From positions 2,547,501 to 2,611,500 of the forward strand of contig NZ_CP006877.1 in the NCBI RefSeq assembly GCF_000816845.1: a DNA stretch of 64,000 nt, given 5' to 3'. Positions 16,085 to 26,078 of this stretch are shown in pieces. The notes beneath the pieces are model-generated. The model searched no databases and had not been told where the DNA came from. It saw only the letters and a list, made by a program, of their open reading frames with translations. The translations under genes and the position numbers were made by a program. This DNA comes from Rhizobium gallicum bv. gallicum R602sp (GTDB taxonomy: Bacteria; Pseudomonadota; Alphaproteobacteria; Rhizobiales; Rhizobiaceae). The stretch's first letter is position 1; every line of letters starts with the position of its first letter.

Positions 16085-17593
16085 TCAGCGCGGCATCCAC
16101 CAGCCCGTGCGGGCGCCGATATGCATGTTGAGCGTCTTGGTCTCGGTATAGTCCTCCACCGCATGCCGCCCGAGTTCGCGACCGAGGCCCGATTGGCGAT
16201 AGCCGCCGAAGGGCAGTTCCGCCGCACCATCCATGAAGGTGTTCATCCAGATCGTACCGGCCCTTACCTTTCGTCCGATCGTCAGGCAGGTGTCGAAGTC
16301 ACGGCTCCAGACGCTGGCCGAAAGGCCGTAATCGACGGAGTTCGCGATGCGGACGGCATCCTCCGCAGTCTCGAAGGTCAGCACCGAAAGCACCGGTCCG
16401 AACACCTCCTCGCGCGCCACCGCCATCTCCGGCTTGACGCCGGAAAGGATCGTCGGTGCCATGTATTGGCCAAAACCGAAGTCGATATGGCTGCCGCCAA
16501 GCGCGACATTCGCACCGCTGCCCGCGGCGGCGGAAACATAGCCCTGAACCTTCTCCAGATGCTGCGGCGTGATGATCGCACCCACCTGCGTCGATGGATC
16601 CAGTGGATCGCCGACCTTCACCTTTTGCGACAGCGCCGCCACCCGCGTCGTCACGTCGTCGGCGATGTCGCGATGCAGGATCAGTCGCGATCCGGCATTG
16701 CAGCATTCGCCTGCATTGAAATAGGCGCCGAAGACGGCTGCATCGACGAAGGCGTCGAGATCGGCGTCAGGAAACACGATCTGTGGATTCTTGCCGCCAA
16801 GCTCCAGCGACACTTTTTTGAGCGTCTTCGAGGCGTTTTCCATCGTCAGCCGGCCGATGCCGGTCGAGCCGGTGAAGGAGACCATGTCGACATCCGGATG
16901 CCCGGTCATCGTCGCGCCGACGGCTGCACCCGTGCCGGCGAGGATGTTGACGACGCCCGCCGGAACGCCGGCCTCCATCAGGATTTCGCCGAGCACGAGG
17001 GTCGAGCCGGAGGTGAGTTCAGATGGCTTGACGACCGCCGTGCAGCCCGCTGCAAGCGCGAAAGGCAGCTTCTGGCTGACGATCAGGAACGGGAAATTCC
17101 AAGGCGTGATGATCGAGACGACGCCGACGGCCTCCCGCAGCACGACGCCGAGCGTTCCTTCGCTCAGTGTATTGTAGCTTTCGCCATGCAGATCGCGGGC
17201 AAGCGCTGCCGCATAACGCCAGATGTCGGCAGCACCGGCGATCTCGCCCTGGACCTGCGTGATCGGCTTGCCGGCCTCGATCGCATCGAGATAGGCAAGT
17301 TCATCGGCACGCGCGGCGATCATGTCCGCGGCCTTAAGCAGAATGTTGGAGCGCTCGGAGGCTGTCATGCGCGGCCACAGACCATGGTCGAATGCCTTGC
17401 GGGCCGCAGCAATCGCCTTGACAGCATCATCCTTCGTCGCTGCCTTGTAGCGGCTGACGGTAACGCCATGACCCGGGGCCACGCGCTCTATCGTGCCTGC
17501 CTCGATGCCCTCCACCCATTTGCCGTCGATCAGCATGCTGAACTCGCGCACCTTCGCATCCACGAGCTTTTGCGGCTTCAGCAGCACCGTCAT
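16085..17593 (-). CDS. NAD(P)-dependent aldehyde dehydrogenase
   Basis: The 502-residue enzyme shows the full ALDH set: IITPWNFPFLIVSQKLPFAL, VSFTGSTGIGRL at the cofactor loop, the general-base Glu in SLELGGKNP, the nucleophile Cys in FNAGECCNAGSR, and EVFGPVLSVLTF. It oxidises an aldehyde to an acid, presumably the product of one of the GMC enzymes. The ATG at 17593 shares a base with the stop of the upstream enoyl-CoA hydratase gene (TGATG), with AGGGAGA upstream. A long in-frame extension upstream only shadows the hydratase gene. It is betaine- or lactaldehyde-type by general look; specificity is not readable. Confidence 0.9.
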   Translation of the reverse strand: MTVLLKPQKLVDAKVREFSMLIDGKWVEGIEAGTIERVAPGHGVTVSRYKAATKDDAVKAIAAARKAFDHGLWPRMTASERSNILLKAADMIAARADELAYLDAIEAGKPITQVQGEIAGAADIWRYAAALARDLHGESYNTLSEGTLGVVLREAVGVVSIITPWNFPFLIVSQKLPFALAAGCTAVVKPSELTSGSTLVLGEILMEAGVPAGVVNILAGTGAAVGATMTGHPDVDMVSFTGSTGIGRLTMENASKTLKKVSLELGGKNPQIVFPDADLDAFVDAAVFGAYFNAGECCNAGSRLILHRDIADDVTTRVAALSQKVKVGDPLDPSTQVGAIITPQHLEKVQGYVSAAAGSGANVALGGSHIDFGFGQYMAPTILSGVKPEMAVAREEVFGPVLSVLTFETAEDAVRIANSVDYGLSASVWSRDFDTCLTIGRKVRAGTIWMNTFMDGAAELPFGGYRQSGLGRELGRHAVEDYTETKTLNMHIGARTGWWMPR

Positions 17594-18366
17594 CACCATT
17601 CTCCCTTGAATTGAGCCGGACGCTTTTCGGCAAATGCCGAAACGCCCTCTTTGAGGTCGCCGGTCTTGGCGGCCAGGATGGATCCCAGCGCCTCGACCGC
17701 CGCGCCATTGTCCTCGCCATTGGCCGATGCGATCAGAAGCTTCGAAATCTCCAGCGCCGCCGGGCCGCGAAGTGCAATGCGCGAGGCATAGTCCCTGGCC
17801 GCGGCAAGCGATGTGCCGGTACCGACGACGGCGTCGACGATACCGTTCGCCTTTGCCTCGTCGGCCGAAAACATCTCGCCGCCGAGCACCATCCGCCGGA
17901 CGATCTGCGCGCCGAAGCGCTTGACCAGCCGCTGCGTGCCCGACCACCCCGGGATCATACCGAGGCCTGTCTCAGGTAGGCCAATCTTGATCTGGCGCTC
18001 GGCAATGCGGATATCGGCAGCGCCCGCCAGCTCCAGACCGCCGCCGAGCGCATGGCCGTTCAGCGCTGCGATCAGCGGCATGCGCAGCGTCGCAAGTCGC
18101 TCGAAAATGCGGTGGCCGAAGCGCACCCAGGCATGGCCGAACTCATTAGCCTGCATGTCGCCCCAGGCCTTGATGTCACCGCCCGCAGAAAAGGCCTTGC
18201 CCTCGCCTGTCAGAATGGCGACGCGGACAGAGGCATTCGCCTCCACCTCGTCGCAGGCCGCGGCCAGCGCCTTCAGCATGTCGATATCGAAGGCATTGAG
18301 CTTTTCCGGGCGCGAGACGGTCATGACCGCGATGTGACCTTCAATTGAGACTTTCACCTCACCCAT
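17593..18366 (-). CDS. Enoyl-CoA hydratase/isomerase family protein
   Basis: A 257-residue crotonase-fold protein. The oxyanion-hole segments are FSAGGDIKAWGD and ALNGHALGGGLELAGAADIR. Both catalytic Glu positions of true hydratases are filled: the Glu in GGGLELA and the Glu in LPETGLGMIPGWSGTQRL. It should therefore hydrate an enoyl-CoA or catalyse a related retro-aldol cleavage. It overlaps the CoA-transferase gene upstream by 8 bases and the aldehyde dehydrogenase downstream by one, so the three are coupled. Confidence 0.85.
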   Translation of the reverse strand: MGEVKVSIEGHIAVMTVSRPEKLNAFDIDMLKALAAACDEVEANASVRVAILTGEGKAFSAGGDIKAWGDMQANEFGHAWVRFGHRIFERLATLRMPLIAALNGHALGGGLELAGAADIRIAERQIKIGLPETGLGMIPGWSGTQRLVKRFGAQIVRRMVLGGEMFSADEAKANGIVDAVVGTGTSLAAARDYASRIALRGPAALEISKLLIASANGEDNGAAVEALGSILAAKTGDLKEGVSAFAEKRPAQFKGEW

Positions 18367-19972
18367 GGGATGCTCCTTCCAGAACCCGCTTTGGCTTTTC
18401 TGGCAGCTGGAGGCCGATCGGCGCTTCGCCGAAGAGAGCGTTGTCCATGACCTTCAAATTGTCCGAAACGATCAATGGAAATTCCGATTGGTCGAGAATA
18501 TGGACCCGCAGATCGGCGCCCGGTGCGATCTCGGTCAGTACGATGCCGTCCGGGGTCAGTTTCATCACGCACCGCTCGGTGACATAGGTGACATCCTGCC
18601 CCTGGGCCACGCCGCGCGGACCCGAGAAGGTCACATGCTCGACGGCGTTGACCAGTTTCTTGAGTTTGCCTTCCTTCTCGATCACCAGCCTGCCGTGCTC
18701 GACGCTGAGCTTTGCGCCGGCATTGAACATGCCGGAGAAGACGATTTTCTTCGCCCGCGCCGTGATATCGACGAAGCCGCCGGCGCCTGCCGTTACGTGT
18801 GGCCGGATGGAGAGCTTCGAGACGTTGACCGAGCCGTCGCGGCCGATCTCCAGGAACGAGAGCAGCGAGGCATCGAAGCCCCCACCCTGGAAATAGGTGA
18901 ATTGATAGGGCGACGGCATGAAGGCATCGGCATTCGCGGCACAGCCGAACGCGAAGTCGAGAAGCGGAACGCCGCCGACGGCACCCTGCTCGATCACCCA
19001 TGTCACCGCCCCGTGAAGTCCCTCTTCCAGCAGGATGCGCGGCACATTGGCCGAAATCCCGAAACCGAGATTGACGGCGCTCCCACCCTGCAGTTCCTGC
19101 GCCACCCGGCGCGCAATCGCCTTCTGGATATTGAATTCCGATAGGCGGAATGTGTCGAGCGGCCGGAAGATTTCGCCGGAGATTGCCGGATCGTAGAGCG
19201 TTTGCGTCGTCTGCTTCTGGTCGGGATCGACCACGACATAGTCGACGAGCACGCCCGGAACGCGGACGTCGTGGGGCTTCAATGAGCCTTCCTTGGTGAT
19301 GCGCTTCACCTGCGCAATGACGATGCCGCCATTGTTGCTGGCGGCGAGCGCCTGGTCGAGGCCGCCGAGATAGGCGCCTTCATGTTCATATGTCAGGTTG
19401 CCGCGCTCGTCCGCCGTCGTCGCCCGGATGATCGCCACCTGCGGTGCGATTGCCTTGAAGAACAGCCAGTCCTCGCCTTCGAAGCTGATTTTCTTGACGA
19501 CCGGTTCGGCAGCCGCCTTGGCATTCATGGCGCAGCCTTCGCGCGCCGGATCGACGAAGGTTTCGAGCCCCACCTTGGTCATCACCCCCGGCCGCTTGGC
19601 GGCCGCCTCACGGTGCATGTCGAAGAGGATGCCCGACGGTACGTTATAGGCGGCGATCTCGTCGTTGCCGATCATCTGCCAGATCAATGGCGGCTCGGCG
19701 CCCGACGGGCCTGAGGGATAGGAGCCGCCGATGATCTTCTTCAGCAGGCCTTTCCTCGCGATGTAGTCCACGCCTTTGATACCGCTCATGTCGCCCGCCG
19801 CAATCGGGTGCAGCGTCGTCAGGTCGCGTGGATGGCCGGTCGCTTCGAAACGCTCGCCGATCGCCTTCAGCATCAAATCGGGGCAGCCGAGGCCGCTGGA
19901 CGACGAGACCGAGACGATCGCACCGTCGGGGATCAGGGCTGCAGCATCGGCGGGTGTGACGTGCTTGTCCAT
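18359..19972 (-). CDS. Family I CoA-transferase (fused alpha and beta subunits)
   Basis: The 537-residue protein joins both halves of a family I CoA-transferase, as in the YdiF/COG4670 type. The N-terminal half has PDGAIVSVSSSSGLGCPDLM. The C-terminal half has GGSAVNLGFGISANVPRILL and the catalytic Glu in VIEQGAVGGVPL. It activates a carboxylic acid as its CoA ester using acetyl- or succinyl-CoA. The ATG at 19972 lies one base after the stop of the Gfo/Idh/MocA gene. With the hydratase next door it points to CoA-dependent breakdown of an acid made by the operon's dehydrogenases. Confidence 0.88.
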   Translation of the reverse strand: MDKHVTPADAAALIPDGAIVSVSSSSGLGCPDLMLKAIGERFEATGHPRDLTTLHPIAAGDMSGIKGVDYIARKGLLKKIIGGSYPSGPSGAEPPLIWQMIGNDEIAAYNVPSGILFDMHREAAAKRPGVMTKVGLETFVDPAREGCAMNAKAAAEPVVKKISFEGEDWLFFKAIAPQVAIIRATTADERGNLTYEHEGAYLGGLDQALAASNNGGIVIAQVKRITKEGSLKPHDVRVPGVLVDYVVVDPDQKQTTQTLYDPAISGEIFRPLDTFRLSEFNIQKAIARRVAQELQGGSAVNLGFGISANVPRILLEEGLHGAVTWVIEQGAVGGVPLLDFAFGCAANADAFMPSPYQFTYFQGGGFDASLLSFLEIGRDGSVNVSKLSIRPHVTAGAGGFVDITARAKKIVFSGMFNAGAKLSVEHGRLVIEKEGKLKKLVNAVEHVTFSGPRGVAQGQDVTYVTERCVMKLTPDGIVLTEIAPGADLRVHILDQSEFPLIVSDNLKVMDNALFGEAPIGLQLPEKPKRVLEGASHG

Positions 19973-19973
19973 G

Positions 19974-22009
<2,036 letters not shown>

Positions 22010-22106
22010 GATTGTCCCCCGATCATCGACTGCATCTCCAGTGATCCGTTCTCTCAGCGGGCGCGGACTCTTTCATGCCACCTCCTCCAAGAATACTTGG
22101 AGTAAA

Positions 22107-22183
22107 TTGGAACGTTCCAAATTTGTCAAGAAATGAATTGAAGCGCTGTCACTCCGTTGTCGGATGGGTTTGGAACGTTCTAA
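22107..22183 (-). promoter_or_regulatory. Two LacI-type operators, 63 bp apart
   Basis: TTGGAACGTTCCAA (22107-22120) is a perfect 14-bp palindrome with the central CG of LacI-family sites. TTGGAACGTTCTAA (22170-22183) differs by one base. The centres are 63 bp apart, six helical turns at 10.5 bp, so both lie on the same DNA face and suit looping by a LacI tetramer. A perfect CTCCAAG/CTTGGAG stem (22085-22102) lies between the first operator and the gene. Confidence 0.8.
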
Positions 22184-22276
22184 TTCAAGCCGATAAAGCC
22201 CGGTAAAAAATATATCCCCGAACACAAAAGCGTACCGGAATTGACAAAAGTGCACTTTGCAGCCGTACTCGACGGT

Positions 22277-22353
22277 ACTAATGAAATGAGCGTCGCTTCT
22301 TCTTTTCCCCGAAGCGGCCTAGAACTCAGCCTCGCCCGTCGCGAGGCTTTTTT
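22277..22353 (+). ncRNA. Candidate small RNA
   Basis: On the plus strand a TTGACA (22241-22246) lies 17 bases before CGTACT, a weak but properly spaced -10 position. The spacer holds a perfect palindrome, AAAGTGCACTTT (22247-22258). About 77 bases beyond the predicted start comes a strong terminator. In between is a first hairpin (CGCTTC paired with GAAGCG) with the pyrimidine-rich loop TTCTTTTCCC. No open frame lies here and both flanking genes run on the other strand, so an independent short RNA is the simplest reading. I do not recognise the family. The start is estimated. Confidence 0.45.
22328..22353 (+). terminator. Rho-independent terminator
   Basis: AGCCTCGC and GCGAGGCT form a perfect 8-bp stem with a 5-base loop, directly followed by six or more T. 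The signal works only in the plus direction. No plus-strand gene precedes it, which supports the small RNA proposed upstream. Confidence 0.85.
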
Positions 22354-22467
22354 CATTTTTGCGGCCGCACTTTTGGTAATAGAAAACCGCCCTTGCCGTG
22401 ATCCGAGAAGAATTGGCAAAGGCGGTTCTTGTGCCGCCGCGTCTGAAAGGCCGGCGGCTGCTACTGT

Positions 22468-22782
22468 TTAACGGCGAATCAGAGGGCAGCCGCGGACATT
22501 CGCAAATGCCATGCGGTCCCAGCCGCGGCGGTCGCGGCCGGCAACGACGACACGGCGCGGTGTGACATTGACGACGCGCACGTCGCGCAGACCGGTCCAG
22601 CGAGCCTTGCGAACAGCCGCGACCGGCGAGCAACCGCGGTAGACCGGTGGCGGGCGATGATACTGGACGTCAATGACCACCGCGCGCTCCGGGCCTGCTG
22701 CGGCAGCAGTCGAGACGGTGGCGGGGATCGAAGTAACGGCAAGCAAAGCGGCAAACGATGCCTTTGCAATGAAATTGGTCAT
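22468..22782 (-). CDS. Small secreted basic protein of unknown function
   Basis: The ATG at 22782 gives a signal peptide (AKASFAALLAVTSIPATVSTAAAAG) and has GGGAAG about eight bases upstream; a longer frame upstream is not needed. The mature about 80-residue protein is Arg- and Val-rich (VVIDVQYHRPPPVY, VRVVNVTPRRVVVAGRDRRG) with two Cys that may pair (GCSPV and GCPLI). It is likely periplasmic. I do not recognise a family. It lies upstream of nothing co-directional at close range. Confidence 0.6.
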   Translation of the reverse strand: MTNFIAKASFAALLAVTSIPATVSTAAAAGPERAVVIDVQYHRPPPVYRGCSPVAAVRKARWTGLRDVRVVNVTPRRVVVAGRDRRGWDRMAFANVRGCPLIRR

Positions 22783-22885
22783 TGGGGACTTCCCTCGTTC
22801 AATGGACGCTCGAACCCTTTCGGGGATGATTCGACAATAGAGGGCTAAAGCTGAACGATGTTCGAATTGCGCATTCACGTTCGGT

Positions 22886-23308
22886 TCAGGCGCTGAGATG
22901 CAGCACGATTTCGCGACGATGAGGACGGTCGCGATGCTCGAAGAGATAGAGCCCCTGCCAGGTGCCGAGCCCCAGTCTGCCGCTGGTAACGGGAATGCCG
23001 ATCGAAACCTGCGTCAACGCCGATTTTATATGAGCGGGCATGTCGTCCGGGCCTTCGGTCGTATGGACGATCCAGCGCATCGATGGGTCCGATGACGGCG
23101 GCACGAGCCGGCGGAAGAAGGCATTAAGGTCCGTCTGCACATCCGGGTCGGCGTTTTCCTGAATCAAGAGCGAACAGGAAGTGTGGCGCACGAAGACGGT
23201 GAGCAAACCTTCGTCCACGCCGCTTGCGCGGACGAAGGCAGTCGTCTGGTCCGTAAATTCGTAGAGGCCCTGCCCCCGGGTTGAAACGGAGATGATCGTT
23301 TGGGGCAT
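22886..23308 (-). CDS. yjbQ: YjbQ/UPF0047 family protein
   Basis: The 140 residues match the YjbQ (UPF0047) family in full length, including the family signatures LLTVFVRHTSCSLLIQENAD and the C-terminal GTWQGLYLFEHRDRPHRREI. Members fold as a small beta-rich trimer with a conserved Cys/His/Glu cluster. Some have weak thiamine-phosphate synthase activity, but the true role is unsettled. It lies 12 bases after the DUF1428 gene and is probably co-transcribed with it. Confidence 0.9.
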   Translation of the reverse strand: MPQTIISVSTRGQGLYEFTDQTTAFVRASGVDEGLLTVFVRHTSCSLLIQENADPDVQTDLNAFFRRLVPPSSDPSMRWIVHTTEGPDDMPAHIKSALTQVSIGIPVTSGRLGLGTWQGLYLFEHRDRPHRREIVLHLSA

Positions 23309-23320
23309 GAAACTCCTTTT

Positions 23321-23674
23321 TCACAGCTCGATGACGGTTTCGAAGCCGCCATAGATCATTCGCTTGCCATCAAAGACCGTTTTCCATTCATCGCCCTGCA
23401 GGCGTGGATCGGACATGACCTTGGCCACAATATCGTCGCGCTCCTTCCTCGATCCATAGACGATCCAGGAAAACCCTACCACTTCGTCCTCCTTCGCCAT
23501 CACCGCACGCGGAAACGAGGTGAGTTCGCCATAGGGCACGTCGTCGGCAAGGCACTCGACATATTGGAGCGCACCGTGCTCCTTCCAGATCGAGCCGGCG
23601 AGATTCGCCAACTTCTTGTAAGCCTCGATATTGGCTTTCGGAACAGCCACGACGAATCCGTCGATGTAAGGCAT
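23321..23674 (-). CDS. DUF1428 family protein
   Basis: The 117-residue product is a full-length DUF1428 (YbaA-type) protein: MPYIDGFVVAVPKANIEAYK at the start, then VVGFSWIVYGSRKERDD and FDGKRMIYGGFETVIEL at the end. The fold is a ferredoxin-like alpha/beta barrel of the dimeric ABM kind. The function is unknown. It precedes the YjbQ gene on the same strand. Confidence 0.9.
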   Translation of the reverse strand: MPYIDGFVVAVPKANIEAYKKLANLAGSIWKEHGALQYVECLADDVPYGELTSFPRAVMAKEDEVVGFSWIVYGSRKERDDIVAKVMSDPRLQGDEWKTVFDGKRMIYGGFETVIEL

Positions 23675-24073
23675 TGTCGTTCTCCCATATTCTGTTGACG
23701 ATCATAGGACGGATGGCGAGCGCAAGGCCCGACAGTATAGGTGAGAAATATGCGTGATCCGCCGATTTCCAGCCCCGCGGCGTCCCGGCCTTTGCAAGAT
23801 CAGGCACAAGAGGCGTCGTTTCTGAATGATCCGCCCGAATGATCCACTTGTCACGCGCAGCAAGTTCGCAGGCACAATTTGCGCCCATTGGAACAATTGT
23901 TCCGATCGCGACAAAGCACTTGATCAGCCATTGAAAGAAAGCGTCAATGCGCCATTTTTTGACGCAAGCGGAATGGCGCGTGGCGCATGAAAGCATGCTC
24001 AATAGGCTTGCTGGCGGACGCGGTGCCGCAGGCGCCGGGTTCACGTCACACCGCGACCAGAGGGAACAAGAAA
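23675..24073 (+). promoter_or_regulatory. Control region of the quaternary-amine ABC operon
   Basis: About 400 bases without a gene separate the divergent DUF1428 and transporter genes. They hold a perfect palindrome GGAACAATTGTTCC (23890-23903) and two interlocked inverted repeats: GCGTCA/TGACGC (23941-23946 and 23960-23965) and ATGCGCCA/TGGCGCAT (23947-23954 and 23981-23988). The latter two lie 85-135 bases before the transporter start and look like sites for a dimeric regulator. No candidate regulator gene is adjacent. A longer plus-strand frame upstream of the transporter start is not used. Confidence 0.5.
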
Positions 24074-25072
24074 ATGAAAGCACTTTTGGCTTCAACCGTC
24101 CTTGCAGCCGGCCTGATCGGCCTTTCGAGCGCGGCATCGGCTGCGGAGTGTGGCAACGTCACCATCGCCAGCATGAACTGGCAATCGGCCGAAGTTGCCG
24201 CAAACCTCGACAAGATCATCCTCGAGGAAGGCTATGGATGCACCGCCGAGATCGTCAGCGGCGACACGGTTCCGACGCTCACATCAATGGCTGAAAAGGG
24301 TGAGCCGGATGTCGCGCCGGAAGCCTGGGTCAGCCTCCAGCCGGAAATCGTGAAGCGCGGCCTGGAAGGCGGCAAGGTGGTCGCTGCCTCGAAAATCCTT
24401 TCAGACGGCGCGATCCAGGGCTGGTGGATCCCCAAATACATCGCCGAAGCCCATCCAGACATCAAGACGATCCCCGATCTCTTCAAGCATCCCGAACTCT
24501 TCCCTGCTCCCGAAGACAAGAGCAAGGGCGCCGTCTTCAATGGCCCTCAGGGCTGGGGCGGAACGGTCGTGACCTCGCAGCTCTTCAAGGCCTATGGCGG
24601 CGACAAGGCCGGCTTCACGCTGGTTGATACCGGCTCGGCAGCCGGCCTCGACGGTTCCATCGCCAAGGCCTACGAAGGCAAACAGCCCTGGGTCGGCTAC
24701 TACTGGGCCCCGACCTCGCTCCTCGGCAAATATGAGATGGTGAAACTCGGCTACGGCTCCGAATACGATGCGGCGGAATGGAAGCGCTGTACCTCGGTTG
24801 CCGATTGCCCCGATCCCAAGCCGAACGCCTGGCCGGCCGACGACGTTCAGACGCTCGTGAGCAAAACCTTTGCCGATCGCGCCGGCCCGGCCATGGATTA
24901 TCTCAACAAGCGCGCCTGGACGAACGACACCGTTAACAAGCTGATCGCCTGGATGACCGACAACCAGGCTACCGGCGAAGACGGCGCCAAGCACTTCCTC
25001 AAGGAAAACGAAGCCCTGTGGAAGGAATGGGTCTCTCCGGAAGTCGCCGAGAAGATCAAGGCTTCCCTCTGA
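24074..25072 (+). CDS. ABC transporter substrate-binding protein, quaternary-amine type
   Basis: The ATG at 24074 follows AGGGAA and begins a signal peptide (MKALLASTVLAAGLIGLSSA). The 332-residue protein is an OpuAC/ProX-type binding protein, with NVTIASMNWQSAEVAANLDK, PDVAPEAWVS and ALWKEWVSPEVAEKIKASL. Trp residues such as those in EAWVS, GWWIPK and GYYWAPTS could form the aromatic cage that holds a trimethylammonium group. The likely cargo is glycine betaine, proline betaine or choline. It does not look like S. meliloti ChoX as I recall that sequence, so I give no symbol. Confidence 0.85.
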   Translation: MKALLASTVLAAGLIGLSSAASAAECGNVTIASMNWQSAEVAANLDKIILEEGYGCTAEIVSGDTVPTLTSMAEKGEPDVAPEAWVSLQPEIVKRGLEGGKVVAASKILSDGAIQGWWIPKYIAEAHPDIKTIPDLFKHPELFPAPEDKSKGAVFNGPQGWGGTVVTSQLFKAYGGDKAGFTLVDTGSAAGLDGSIAKAYEGKQPWVGYYWAPTSLLGKYEMVKLGYGSEYDAAEWKRCTSVADCPDPKPNAWPADDVQTLVSKTFADRAGPAMDYLNKRAWTNDTVNKLIAWMTDNQATGEDGAKHFLKENEALWKEWVSPEVAEKIKASL

Positions 25073-25190
25073 TCCCTCATGATCCGCAAAGCAGGCGGTG
25101 CTTGACATCCAGGCACCGCCGGCCCGATCCTTTTGCGCGACGGCCATAAGAAGAACAGGGCCGCCGCCGCTTTAGCCATGGGGAACTGAC

Positions 25191-26078
25191 ATGGATTGGC
25201 TCTGGAAATTTCCGACAATGGATGCCGACACGCTGCGCGTTCTGAAGAAGAACGTGGACGAAGGCTTTCGCACTTTTACCCGCGCCTACGGCGACAGCAT
25301 CGAAGGGCTGTTCAGCCCGCTGCAAAGCTTTCTGATCTGGGCTGAAAGGCTGCTCACCGGCACGCCCTGGCCGCTGGTGATCCTGGTCGTCGCCGGCATT
25401 GCCTGGCTTGGGAGCCGCAATTGGAAGATTGTCATCGGCTGCGCCGCGACACTTTTCCTGATCGGCTGGTTCGACATGTGGGAAGACACGATGAAGACTG
25501 TTTCGATGATCTTCGTCTGCACGGTGCTTTCGGTTGCGATCGGCATTCCGATCGGCATCGGCATGTCGCGTTCCAACCGGCTCCAGAATGCCGTCAATCC
25601 GGTACTCGACGTCATGCAGACCATGCCGAGCTTCGTCTATCTGATCCCGGTCGTCATGCTGCTCGGCATCGGCCGCGTGCCTGGCGTGATCGCCGTCGTC
25701 ATCTATGCCTTGCCGCCGATGATACGCCTCACCAATCTCGGCATCCGCATGGTCGACAAGGACGTGCTCGAAGCGGCCGACGCCTTCGGTTCATCGAGCT
25801 GGCAGAAGCTGCGCAACGTCCAGCTTCCCTTGGCGTTGCCGACCATCATGGCCGGCATCAACCAGACGATCATGATGGCACTCGCCATGGTCGTCATCGC
25901 CTCGATGATTGGCGTACAAGGTCTCGGCCAACCGGTCCTCAAGGCCATCGCCAACCAGTACTTTACCCTCGGCGTCTTCAACGGTCTCGCCATCGTCGGC
26001 ATCGCCATCATCTTTGACCGCATCAGCCAGGCCTATGGTCTCAGGCTGCAGAAGCACCGGGAAATCGTGCATGGCTAG
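25191..26078 (+). CDS. ABC transporter permease, quaternary-amine type
   Basis: A 295-residue ProW/OpuAB-like permease. An extracytoplasmic or cytoplasmic N-terminal arm of about 50 residues is followed by about six membrane segments (LVILVVAGIAWLGS, VIGCAATLFLIGWF, FVCTVLSVAIGIPIGIG). The EAA loop is EAADAFGSSSWQKLRNVQLP, which docks the ATPase. It is the second gene of the operon, 118 bases after the binding protein, and its stop overlaps the ATPase start by 8 bases. Confidence 0.9.
   Translation: MDWLWKFPTMDADTLRVLKKNVDEGFRTFTRAYGDSIEGLFSPLQSFLIWAERLLTGTPWPLVILVVAGIAWLGSRNWKIVIGCAATLFLIGWFDMWEDTMKTVSMIFVCTVLSVAIGIPIGIGMSRSNRLQNAVNPVLDVMQTMPSFVYLIPVVMLLGIGRVPGVIAVVIYALPPMIRLTNLGIRMVDKDVLEAADAFGSSSWQKLRNVQLPLALPTIMAGINQTIMMALAMVVIASMIGVQGLGQPVLKAIANQYFTLGVFNGLAIVGIAIIFDRISQAYGLRLQKHREIVHG

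Noticed and set aside
14669..17614. A 981-codon plus-strand open frame
   Set aside because: It lies antisense to the GMC and aldehyde dehydrogenase genes. Its composition (Arg, His, Asp-rich) is the usual reverse image of GC-rich coding DNA.
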